Positions 1-6,824 of a DNA stretch of 6,824 nt are shown here, piece by piece. The notes under the pieces are model-generated. The model was not told where the DNA came from and did not search any database. It was given only the letters and a program-made list of their open reading frames with translations. This DNA comes from Pseudomonadota bacterium (GTDB lineage: Bacteria; Pseudomonadota; Alphaproteobacteria; Rhizobiales; Afifellaceae): the NCBI GenBank assembly GCA_023417735.1, contig JAEZEK010000153.1, positions 1-6,824 on the forward strand. Direction: 5' to 3'. How positions within the stretch are numbered: position 1 is the stretch's first letter; every line of letters starts with the position of its first letter. A program made the translations under genes and the position numbers.

Positions 1-29
1 CAATCGGCGGCCCGGCGCCTTCGACGGGA

Positions 30-53
30 GAACCCGGGCTAAAGCCCGGGTTC
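30..53 (-). terminator. GC-rich hairpin downstream of aapP, candidate operon terminator
   Basis: A perfect inverted repeat, gaacccgggc (30-39) and gcccgggttc (44-53), encloses a 4-nt loop. It begins about 20 nt past the aapP stop codon. The 10-bp stem is very stable, and the position fits an end-of-operon terminator. No U-tract follows on the minus strand, so the sequence does not show a textbook intrinsic terminator. It could instead be a 3' mRNA-stabilising stem, or serve a convergent gene outside the window. Positions 1-29 hold nothing else I can identify. Confidence 0.6.
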
Positions 54-72
54 GCTCATTCTGGGCCGGCGG

Positions 73-870
73 TCAGTGCAGGATCTGCGAGAGGAACAGC
101 TTCGTGCGCTCGTGCTGCGGGTTCGTGAAGAAGTCCTCCGGCGCGTTCTGCTCGATGATCTGGCCGGCATCCATGAAGATGACGCGGTTCGCGACCTGGC
201 GCGCGAAGCCCATCTCGTGCGTCACGACGAGCATCGTCATCCCCTCCTCCGCGAGCCCGACCATGACATCGAGCACCTCCTTGATCATTTCCGGATCGAG
301 GGCGGAGGTCGGCTCGTCGAAGAGCATGACGCGCGGGCTCATGCAGAGCGCGCGCGCGATCGCGACGCGCTGCTGCTGGCCGCCCGAGAGCTGGCCGGGA
401 TACTTGTTGGCCTGCTCGGGGATCTTCACGCGGCGGAGGTAGCGCATGGCGACCTCCTCGGCCTGCTTCTTCGGCATCTTGCGCACCCAGATGGGCGCGA
501 GCGTGCAGTTCTCGAGGATGGTCAGATGCGGGAAGAGGTTGAAGTGCTGGAACACCATGCCGACCTCGCGCCGAACCTCGTCGATGCGCTTCAGATCGCT
601 GGTCAGCTCCGTCTTGTCGACGACGATTCGGCCCTTCTGGTGTTCCTCCAGCCTGTTGATGCAGCGGATCAGGGTCGACTTGCCCGAGCCCGACGGCCCG
701 CAGATCACGATCCGCTCGCCCTTCATGACCGTGAGGTTGATGTCGCGGAGCACGTGGAACTCGCCGAACCACTTGTTGACGCCGACCATCTCGATGGCGA
801 CCTCCGAGGAGACCCTGAGCCTTTCGGGGTGCACCTCGAGCTCCGAAGCCGGGACGACGTTCTCGGTCAT
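73..870 (-). CDS. aapP: General L-amino acid ABC transporter ATP-binding protein AapP
   Basis: This 265-aa cytoplasmic ATPase hydrolyses ATP to drive amino acid import through AapQ/AapM. All motifs of a polar amino acid ABC ATPase are intact: Walker A GPSGSGKS (residues 58-65), Q-loop Gln108, ABC signature LSGGQQQR (161-168), Walker B VMLFDEP (181-187), D-loop SALD (189-192) and switch His218. An N-terminal extension of about 24 residues precedes the ABC core, as in alphaproteobacterial AapP/BztD proteins. The ATG at 870 is chosen because an AGGAA ribosome-binding site lies 5 nt upstream and the start sits 8 bp past the aapM stop. The reading frame stays open far upstream, antisense to aapM, but that part has no family resemblance. 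It is the last gene of the operon. BztD is a close alternative name; the surrounding gene set favours Aap. Confidence 0.95.
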   Translation of the reverse strand: MTENVVPASELEVHPERLRVSSEVAIEMVGVNKWFGEFHVLRDINLTVMKGERIVICGPSGSGKSTLIRCINRLEEHQKGRIVVDKTELTSDLKRIDEVRREVGMVFQHFNLFPHLTILENCTLAPIWVRKMPKKQAEEVAMRYLRRVKIPEQANKYPGQLSGGQQQRVAIARALCMSPRVMLFDEPTSALDPEMIKEVLDVMVGLAEEGMTMLVVTHEMGFARQVANRVIFMDAGQIIEQNAPEDFFTNPQHERTKLFLSQILH

Positions 871-878
871 GTGCGTTC

Positions 879-2021
879 CTAGCGTTTGTGGCCGGTATCG
901 AGCCGCTGCTCCAGCGCCTGCGAGTAGCGCGACATGCCGAAGCAGAACACCCAGAAGACCAGCGCGGCGAAGACCAAGCCCGTCGCCGGCGTCTGCGGCG
1001 TCGCCCAGTTCGCGTCGCTGAAATTGATCCGGACGATGCCGAGCAGGTCGAACAGGCCGATGATGTAGACGAGGCTGGTGTCCTTGAAGAGCGAAATGAA
1101 GCTGTTGACGATGCCGGGTATCACCAGCTTCAAGGCCTGGGGCAGGATGATGAGGCGCATCATCGGCCAGTAGCCGAGGCCGAGCGCGCGTGCGGCCTCG
1201 TACTGCCCTTTCGGAATCGCCTGCAGCCCGCCGCGAATGACCTCCGCCACATAGGCTGACGAGAACAGCGCCACGCCGATGAGCGCCCTGAGCAGCTTGT
1301 CGAAGTTCATGCCGACCGGCAGGAAGAGCGGCAGCATCACGCTCGCCATGAAGAGCACGGTGATGAGCGGCACGCCGCGCCAGACCTCGATGAAGCCGAT
1401 GGCGAAGAACCGCACGGCCGGGAGCTCGGATCGCCGGCCGAGCGCGAGCAGGATGCCGAGCGGCAGCGACATCACGATGCCGACATAGGACACGACCAGC
1501 GTGACGAGCAGCCCGCCCCACAGCGATGTCTCGACGCTCCTCAGCCCGAACGCGCCGCCCGTCAGGAGGAAGAACGACACGACCGGCACGACCACCATCA
1601 GGTAGACGAGGTTGAGCTTCTTGTATGGCACCGACGGAATGGCCATCGGCACGACGCCGATCGCGAGGAGCAGGAAGACCAGATCGACCCGCCAGCGTTC
1701 CGCGACCGGATAGCGCCCGTAGATGAACTGCGGGAACTTCGCCTTCACGAAGGCCCAGCAGGCGCCCGCCCCTTCCACGATGCAGGCGGTGCGGTCCTCG
1801 CCGGTCCAGACAGCACTGAGGAACGCCCAGTCGATGATGCCGGGCAGCGTGTAGGCGACGAACAGCAAGGCGAGGATCGTCAGCACCGCGTCGAACGGCG
1901 TCGCGAAGAGGTTTCGCCTTACCCAATTGCCGGGCCCGGACGTGCGCACCGGCGGCGGCTCGGCCTGCGCGATCTCGCGGCGGACGAAATAGAGGTCGGT
2001 CTGGGCGTGGATGTCGGCCAT
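879..2021 (-). CDS. aapM: General L-amino acid ABC transporter permease AapM
   Basis: This 380-aa inner-membrane permease pairs with AapQ to form the translocation channel. Hydrophobic segments are visible at about residues 43-62, 112-130, 137-158, 168-195, 205-232, 295-325 and 346-364. The HisM/GlnP-family cytoplasmic EAA loop, which contacts the ATPase, is clear at about 274-300 (EAARALGLG, then LIILPQALK). The long insertion between the first two membrane segments (residues 63-111), with two Cys at 80 and 88, matches the enlarged AapM/BztC type rather than the roughly 220-aa HisM type. The ATG at 2021 lies 2 bp after the aapQ stop and has GGAG 8 nt upstream inside the aapQ 3' end, so translational coupling is likely. 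The alternative is BztC of the glutamate/glutamine/aspartate/asparagine system, which is homologous. Confidence 0.94.
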   Translation of the reverse strand: MADIHAQTDLYFVRREIAQAEPPPVRTSGPGNWVRRNLFATPFDAVLTILALLFVAYTLPGIIDWAFLSAVWTGEDRTACIVEGAGACWAFVKAKFPQFIYGRYPVAERWRVDLVFLLLAIGVVPMAIPSVPYKKLNLVYLMVVVPVVSFFLLTGGAFGLRSVETSLWGGLLVTLVVSYVGIVMSLPLGILLALGRRSELPAVRFFAIGFIEVWRGVPLITVLFMASVMLPLFLPVGMNFDKLLRALIGVALFSSAYVAEVIRGGLQAIPKGQYEAARALGLGYWPMMRLIILPQALKLVIPGIVNSFISLFKDTSLVYIIGLFDLLGIVRINFSDANWATPQTPATGLVFAALVFWVFCFGMSRYSQALEQRLDTGHKR

Positions 2022-2023
2022 GC

Positions 2024-3223
2024 CTACCGCTCCACCAGCGCGACGCGCCGGTTGAACCAGTTCATGAAGAGCGAGGTGGCGAGGCTGATGCCGAGATAGA
2101 CCACCATCCAGATGACGACGATTTCGACCGCCTGGCCGGTCTGGTTCAGGATCGTGCCGCCGACCGCCACGAGGTCGGGATAGCCGATGGCGATCGCGAG
2201 CGACGAGTTCTTGGTGAGGTTCAGGTACTGGCTCGTGAGCGGCGGGATGATGACCCGGAGCGCCTGCGGGATGACGATGAGCCGGAGCGTCGGCCCCGAG
2301 CGCAGCCCGAGCGAATGGGCGGCCTCGCTCTGGCCCAGGCTGACGGCGAGGATGCCGGCGCGGACGATCTCGGCGATGAACGAGGCGGTGTAGATCGCCA
2401 GCGCGAGGAGCAGCGCGATGAACTCGGGCTTGATCTGCAGCCCGCCGACGAGGTTGAAGCGCGTCTGCTGGGGGACCTCGAGCGAGATCGGCATTCCCGC
2501 CAGAAAGAACGCGATAATGGGCAGGCCGACGATCAGGCCGACCGCTATCGGCAGCAGCCGCGCCTGTTGCCCAGTCCGCATCTGGCGGCGCCTTGCCCAG
2601 CGAGCGATCGCGAACGTCGCCGCGACGCCGGCGAGGAGCGCGGCGCCGATCAGCCAGGCGCCCTCCTCGAAGATCGGCTTCGGCGCGAACATGCCGCGAT
2701 TGCTGAGGCTGAAGCCGAATCCGACGTCGAGCGCGTCACGCGGCTGCGGCAGCACGGCGAGCACGCCGAAATACCAGAAGAAGATGACGAGCAGCGGCGG
2801 AATGTTGCGGAACGTCTCGACGTAGACGGTGGCGAGTTGGCGGACCAGCCAGTTCGAGGAGAGCCGGCCGATCCCGACCAGGAAGCCAACGAGGCTCGCG
2901 ATCACGATGCCGGCGGCGGCCACGAGCAGCGTGTTGGCCAGCCCGACGACGAGCGCCCAGCCGTAGCTGTCGTCCTGGTAATAGGGCACCGCCGACTGCG
3001 AGATGTCGAAACCGGCGCGGTTCTCCAGGAAGCCGAAGCCGGAGGCGATGTTCGCCCGCTGCAGGTTCGTCGCCGTGTTGGTCGCGACCCAGGCGAAGAA
3101 CGAGACGACGACGAGGAGCAGGAGGAACTGGACGAGAAAGCCGCGCTTTCTCGGATCGTTCAGGAACGCGCTGCGCTCGCGCGGGATCGCGACCGGGCCG
3201 CTCTCGCTGATGGGATGCGCCAT
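2024..3223 (-). CDS. aapQ: General L-amino acid ABC transporter permease AapQ
   Basis: This 399-aa inner-membrane permease is the partner of AapM. Membrane segments are visible at about residues 29-48, 89-118, 142-158, 190-208, 222-243, 266-285, 318-347 and 365-385. The family EAA loop is at about 300-325 ([11 protein letters not shown], then LIVIPQALR). A large periplasmic insertion between the first two segments is typical of AapQ/BztB and explains the length relative to the roughly 220-aa GlnP type. I chose the ATG at 3223, giving N-terminus MAHPISESG. An in-frame TTG at 3253 would add 10 residues, but it lies inside the intergenic hairpin and has no ribosome-binding site. The ATG has only a weak AGG 8 nt upstream, consistent with translation below that of aapJ. 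The gene begins 54 bp after aapJ and runs almost directly into aapM. Confidence 0.94.
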   Translation of the reverse strand: MAHPISESGPVAIPRERSAFLNDPRKRGFLVQFLLLLVVVSFFAWVATNTATNLQRANIASGFGFLENRAGFDISQSAVPYYQDDSYGWALVVGLANTLLVAAAGIVIASLVGFLVGIGRLSSNWLVRQLATVYVETFRNIPPLLVIFFWYFGVLAVLPQPRDALDVGFGFSLSNRGMFAPKPIFEEGAWLIGAALLAGVAATFAIARWARRRQMRTGQQARLLPIAVGLIVGLPIIAFFLAGMPISLEVPQQTRFNLVGGLQIKPEFIALLLALAIYTASFIAEIVRAGILAVSLGQSEAAHSLGLRSGPTLRLIVIPQALRVIIPPLTSQYLNLTKNSSLAIAIGYPDLVAVGGTILNQTGQAVEIVVIWMVVYLGISLATSLFMNWFNRRVALVER

Positions 3224-3240
3224 GCCGTCTGCCTGGGGCG

Positions 3241-3268
3241 TCCGCGGCCACAACGATGCGGCCGCGGA
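3241..3268 (-). promoter_or_regulatory. aapJ-aapQ intergenic stem-loop
   Basis: In the mRNA sense, TCCGCGGCCGC and GTGGCCGCGGA pair over 11 bp (10 Watson-Crick pairs plus one G-U) around a 6-nt loop, ATCGTT. The structure lies between the aapJ stop and the aapQ ATG. There is no U-tract after it. In binding-protein transporter operons, a stem-loop at this point commonly blocks 3' exonucleases or causes partial termination, so the binding protein is made in excess over membrane components. The structure is seen in the sequence; its role here is inferred. Confidence 0.65.
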
Positions 3269-3277
3269 TCGAACCGG

Positions 3278-4294
3278 CTAGCGGACCGGCATGCCGTACT
3301 GCAGGCCGCCGTCGGTCCACTGCGCGTTGAGGCCGCGCTCGATGTTCAACGGAGAGCCTTCGCCGATGTTGCGTTCGAAGAGCTCGCCGTAATTGCCGAC
3401 CGCCTTGACGATGGCGACGACCCAGTCGTTCGGCAGCCCGACCGCGTCGCCGAACGTCCCGTCGACGCCGAGCAGCCGCTTGATCTCCGGATTGTCGGAA
3501 TTCTTCATCTCCTCGACATTCGCCTGGGTGATGCCGAGTTCCTCCGCATTGAGCAGGGCGTAGTGCGTCCACTTCACGACGTTGAACCACTGGTCGTCGC
3601 CCTGGCGAACGACCGGGCCGAGCGGTTCCTTGGAGATGATCTCCGGCAGGACGATGTGGTCGTCGGGCGCCTTCATGGTGAGGCGGGTCGAGTAGAGGCC
3701 CGAGGCGTCGGTCGTCAGGGAATCGCAGCGGCCGCTGTCATAGGCCGAGTTCGTCTCCTCGATCTTTTCGAAGACGACCGGGTTGTAGTCCATCTTGTTG
3801 GCCCGGAAATAGTCGGCGAGGTTGAGCTCGGTCGTCGTGCCGGTCTGCACACAGATCGAGGCGCCGGAGAGTTCCAGCGCGGAGGAGACGCCGAGGTCCT
3901 TGCGCACCATGAAGCCCTGGCCGTCGTAATAGTTCACGCCGGCGAACTTCAGGCCGAGCGAGGTGTCGCGCGACATGGTCCAGGTCGTGTTCCGGATGAG
4001 GACATCGACCTCACCCGACTGCAGCGCGGTGAAGCGCTCCTTGGCGGAGAGCGGCGTGAACTTCACCTTGGTCGGATCGCCGAAGATCGCCGCGGCCACC
4101 GCGCGGCAGTAGTCGACGTCGAACCCGGTCCATTCGCCGGCATTGTCCGGCGATGCGAAGCCCGGCAGGCTGGTATTCGAGCCGCACTGGACAAAGCCCT
4201 TCCCCTTGACGTCGTCGAGCGTGGCGGCGCCGGCGGCGCCCATGCCCAATGCGAAGAGCGCGCCGAGCGCGATCGGCAGAGATGTCGATTTCAT
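3278..4294 (-). CDS. aapJ: General L-amino acid ABC transporter periplasmic binding protein AapJ
   Basis: This 338-aa extracytoplasmic solute-binding protein of family 3 (SBP_bac_3) binds L-amino acids in the periplasm and delivers them to AapQ/AapM. A Sec signal peptide covers about residues 1-23: an N-terminal Lys, a hydrophobic core at about 6-20, and a likely cut after AGA before ATLDD. The mature domain opens with the family pattern of a redox-neutral 'VQCG' strand and GFDVDYCRAVAAAIFG (57-72). The ligand-site regions around RNTTWTMSRD (101-110) and QTGTTTE (150-156) are recognisable. The C-terminus SPLNIERGLNAQW is characteristic of AapJ/BztA. The ATG at 4294 starts the signal peptide and has AGGGG 7 nt upstream. 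An in-frame ATG 10 codons earlier would put an extra polar stretch before the signal peptide and is less likely. It is first in the operon. Exact substrate range cannot be read from sequence; AapJ systems are broad, BztA narrower. Confidence 0.95.
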   Translation of the reverse strand: MKSTSLPIALGALFALGMGAAGAATLDDVKGKGFVQCGSNTSLPGFASPDNAGEWTGFDVDYCRAVAAAIFGDPTKVKFTPLSAKERFTALQSGEVDVLIRNTTWTMSRDTSLGLKFAGVNYYDGQGFMVRKDLGVSSALELSGASICVQTGTTTELNLADYFRANKMDYNPVVFEKIEETNSAYDSGRCDSLTTDASGLYSTRLTMKAPDDHIVLPEIISKEPLGPVVRQGDDQWFNVVKWTHYALLNAEELGITQANVEEMKNSDNPEIKRLLGVDGTFGDAVGLPNDWVVAIVKAVGNYGELFERNIGEGSPLNIERGLNAQWTDGGLQYGMPVR

Positions 4295-4300
4295 GACGGA

Positions 4301-4371
4301 GCCCCTGTTCCCCTTGTGATGCATCGGAGGAAAATGCGACCTGCAGGGGCGGCCGGCTGGCGTGCCGGGCC
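4301..4371 (-). promoter_or_regulatory. Structured aapJ leader with possible Shine-Dalgarno sequestration
   Basis: In the aapJ mRNA sense, a hairpin forms from GGCCCGGC and GCCGGCC (positions 4371-4351; 7 bp with one bulged base and a 6-nt loop). The very next seven bases, GCCCCTG (4350-4344), are the exact complement of CAGGGGC (4307-4301), which contains the aapJ Shine-Dalgarno AGGGG. The two helices could stack and hide the ribosome-binding site. Complementarity is seen directly; regulation is inference, and G/C-rich DNA makes chance matches fairly likely. It matches no riboswitch class I know. Confidence 0.3.
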
Positions 4372-4406
4372 CGGAGCTATTGTCGCAATCTTTCCACACT
4401 GCGGCC

Positions 4407-4435
4407 ATCACAAGGCAATTGCCGCTTTCGGTCAA
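4407..4435 (-). promoter_or_regulatory. Candidate sigma-70 type promoter for aapJQMP
   Basis: On the minus strand a CTTGACC -35 element (TTGACC at 4435-4430) is followed after exactly 17 nt by TGTGAT (4412-4407), a 4/6 match to the -10 consensus. The strong TTGAC box and 17-bp spacing fit alphaproteobacterial housekeeping promoters. Transcription would start near 4400 and give a leader of about 105 nt. I found no convincing sigma-54 (-24/-12) site, although aap systems are often nitrogen-responsive. Confidence 0.45.
4414..4423. promoter_or_regulatory. Palindrome GGCAATTGCC in the aapJ promoter spacer
   Basis: A perfect 10-bp palindrome lies between the proposed -35 and -10 boxes of aapJ and about 75 bp upstream of the metC ATG. 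A dimeric regulator bound here would block aapJ transcription and could also touch metC. The position is suggestive, but a 10-bp palindrome can occur by chance, and I do not recognise it as a site of a named regulator. Confidence 0.25.
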
Positions 4436-4489
4436 GGCGCGTCGGTGCCGGAATAGGCGGCACTCTCTGCTGCATGGGAAGCATTCCTC

Positions 4490-4494
4490 GGAGG
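4490..4494 (+). promoter_or_regulatory. metC ribosome-binding site GGAGG
   Basis: GGAGG ends 4 nt before the metC ATG at 4499. It is an exact anti-16S match, slightly closer than the usual spacing, and it decides this start over the in-frame ATG at 4559, which lacks such a site. No clear metC promoter could be picked; a weak TTCGGT (4427-4432) with GAATAG (4451-4456) at 18-nt spacing is the best candidate. Confidence 0.6.
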
Positions 4495-4498
4495 TTCG

Positions 4499-5680
4499 AT
4501 GAGCACAGACGACGAGAGCAGCAACCCACCCCCGCCGCGCGGCAGGCGCAGCGCGACGATGCTCGCCCGTGCCGGTCTCCATCCGGAGCGGTTTCACGGT
4601 TTCGTCAACCCGCCCCTCGTGCGCGCCTCGACGGTACTCTTCGAGAGCGTCGAGGCGATGGAGGGGCGAACCGGGCACCGGTATCCCTACGGGCTCACGA
4701 ACACGCCGACGATCGAGGCGCTCGCGGAGGCGCTCACGGAACTGGACGGCGCCGCAGGGACCGTATTGGTGCCGTCCGGCCTCGCCGCGGTCACCGTCGC
4801 CATCCTGTCCGCCGTGAAGCCCGGCTGCATGATCCTCGTGCCGGACAACGTCTACGGACCGACGCGCCGTTTCTGCGACGAGAGCCTTCCGGCTCTCGGC
4901 GTGACGACGCACTATTACGATCCCGTGGACCCCGATCTCGGCGGCATGGGCGAGCGCAGCGTCCTGTTCCTGGAGGCGCCCGGCTCCCTGACTTTCGAAA
5001 TGCCGGATGTCGAGGCGCTGGCGGCAGCCGCCCACGCCGCCGGCGCCACGACCATGCTCGACAACACCTGGGCGACCCCGCTCATCTACCGCCCGCTCGA
5101 GCATGGCATCGACATCGCCCTCTACGCCGGCACGAAGTACTTCGCCGGCCATTCCGACCTGCTGATCGGCTCCATCTCGGCGAATCCCCGCATGTGGCCG
5201 GCGCTTCGCCGCCTGCACCGGAACCTCGGCGTGCAGGCCGGGACCGAGGAGATCTGGCTGACGCTGCGCGGGCTGCGCACGATGGACGTTCGCCTTGCGC
5301 GCCACGAAGAGAACGCCATGACCGTGGCACGGTGGCTGGCCGCACGCCCGGAAGTGGCGCGCGTGCTGCACCCTGCCCTGCCCGGCGATCCCGGCCATCG
5401 CCTGTGGCAGCGCGACTTCGGCCGCTCGACCGGGCTGTTCGGACTCGTGCTGAACGGGACAGAGGCGGAGGCCAGGCGGTTCCTCAACGCGCTCCGGCTC
5501 TTCGGGCTCGGCTACTCCTGGGGCGGGTTCGAGAGCCTCGCCATTCTCGGCGAGCTCCGGCAGGCCCGGACCGTGAAGCCCTGGACGGATGGCCCGGTGA
5601 TCCGCCTGCACATAGGCCTCGAGGATCCTGCCGACCTCATCGAGGACCTGGAGCAGGCGTTCGCCGCAATGGCCGGCTGA
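4499..5680 (+). CDS. metC: Cystathionine beta-lyase, PLP-dependent (MetC type)
   Basis: This 393-aa cytoplasmic Cys/Met-metabolism PLP enzyme is predicted to split L-cystathionine into homocysteine, pyruvate and ammonia in the transsulfuration route to methionine. Fold-type I landmarks are in order: RYPYGLTNTPT (61-71), whose Tyr and neighbours contact the partner subunit's cofactor phosphate; VPSGLAAV (91-98); Tyr119 in DNVYGPT, stacking on PLP; Asp188 in MLDNTWATP, binding the pyridine nitrogen; and Schiff-base Lys213 in YAGTKYFAGHSD. SWGGFESLA (340-348) and RLHIGLED (369-376), with carboxylate-binding Arg369, resemble cystathionine beta-lyases more than gamma-synthases or gamma-lyases. Length matches the E. 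coli enzyme (395 aa). The first 20 residues are polar and Pro-rich, and could be shortened to the Met at 21. It is divergent from aapJ. Such lyases can also degrade cysteine or cystine, so the physiological substrate is less certain than the fold. Confidence 0.9.
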   Translation: MSTDDESSNPPPPRGRRSATMLARAGLHPERFHGFVNPPLVRASTVLFESVEAMEGRTGHRYPYGLTNTPTIEALAEALTELDGAAGTVLVPSGLAAVTVAILSAVKPGCMILVPDNVYGPTRRFCDESLPALGVTTHYYDPVDPDLGGMGERSVLFLEAPGSLTFEMPDVEALAAAAHAAGATTMLDNTWATPLIYRPLEHGIDIALYAGTKYFAGHSDLLIGSISANPRMWPALRRLHRNLGVQAGTEEIWLTLRGLRTMDVRLARHEENAMTVARWLAARPEVARVLHPALPGDPGHRLWQRDFGRSTGLFGLVLNGTEAEARRFLNALRLFGLGYSWGGFESLAILGELRQARTVKPWTDGPVIRLHIGLEDPADLIEDLEQAFAAMAG

Positions 5681-5697
5681 CGCTCGGCGCGGGGCGA

Positions 5698-5733
5698 GCT
5701 CTCGCGGGACGGCCAGTGTCTCACCGCGAGAGC
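5698..5733. terminator. Inverted repeat between convergent metC and pccB, candidate bidirectional terminator
   Basis: Gctctcgcgg (5698-5707) and ccgcgagagc (5724-5733) are perfect 10-bp arms around a 16-nt loop. Three further pairs (gac/gtc) are possible inside the loop. The repeat lies 17 bp past the metC stop and 6 bp past the pccB stop, in the only non-coding DNA between these convergent genes. Both sides lack a T-tract, so it may end transcription weakly or just cap the 3' ends. Confidence 0.5.
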
Positions 5734-5739
5734 GGACGG

Positions 5740-6824
<1,085 letters not shown>

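Noticed and set aside
871..1926. N-terminal extension of the aapP frame across aapM
   Set aside because: The upstream portion is an out-of-frame reading of aapM. The ATG at 870 has its own ribosome-binding site and matches the family's length.
3224..3253. TTG start for aapQ ten codons upstream
   Set aside because: It lies inside the intergenic stem-loop, lacks a ribosome-binding site, and the added residues do not look like family N-termini.
2315..4456. A 713-codon plus-strand open frame antisense to aapQ and aapJ
   Set aside because: The predicted protein is dominated by Arg, Ala, Asp, Glu and Gly with no recognisable domain. It lies opposite two well-supported genes. Long antisense frames are expected in DNA this GC-rich.
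4295..4498. SAM or other methionine-related riboswitch ahead of metC, and a sigma-54 promoter or NtrC sites ahead of aapJ
   Set aside because: I looked for SAM-II/SAM-V-like conserved segments, GG-N10-GC elements and paired NtrC half-sites on both strands and found no convincing match.

Overview
The window is high-GC (roughly two-thirds G+C by eye), densely coding bacterial DNA. Gene content and protein sequences point to an alphaproteobacterium, most likely of the Hyphomicrobiales (Rhizobiales). The four-gene general amino acid ABC transporter aapJQMP beside a metC-type cystathionine beta-lyase is an arrangement known from Rhizobium leguminosarum. I cannot name the genus.

Layout: positions 1-72 lie downstream of the transporter operon and hold a strong GC-rich hairpin, a candidate terminator. 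Positions 73-4294 are the aap operon on the minus strand, transcribed right to left: aapJ (periplasmic binding protein), aapQ and aapM (inner-membrane permeases) and aapP (ATPase). Gaps are 54, 2 and 8 bp. The only sizeable gap, aapJ-aapQ, contains an 11-bp stem-loop without a U-tract, the expected place to lower permease/ATPase output relative to the binding protein. Positions 4295-4498 are a 204-bp divergent intergenic region with a plausible aapJ promoter, a palindrome in its spacer, and leader segments able to pair with the aapJ Shine-Dalgarno. Positions 4499-5680 are metC on the plus strand. Positions 5681-5739 are a short convergent gap with a 10-bp inverted repeat. Positions 5740-6824 are the C-terminal two-thirds of pccB (propionyl-CoA carboxylase beta subunit), minus strand, cut by the window edge.

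How the genes work together: AapJ captures L-amino acids in the periplasm, the AapQ/AapM heterodimer forms the channel and AapP powers import. MetC makes homocysteine from cystathionine in methionine synthesis. PccB is the carboxyltransferase that turns propionyl-CoA, a product of Val/Ile/Met/Thr and odd-chain fatty-acid breakdown, into methylmalonyl-CoA. The theme is amino acid uptake and metabolism, but only the four aap genes look like one operon.

This is ordinary core-metabolism territory. I see no mobile element, CRISPR array, tRNA/rRNA, defence genes or undescribed system. The items worth a second look are small regulatory structures in the aapJ leader and in the aapJ-aapQ gap.
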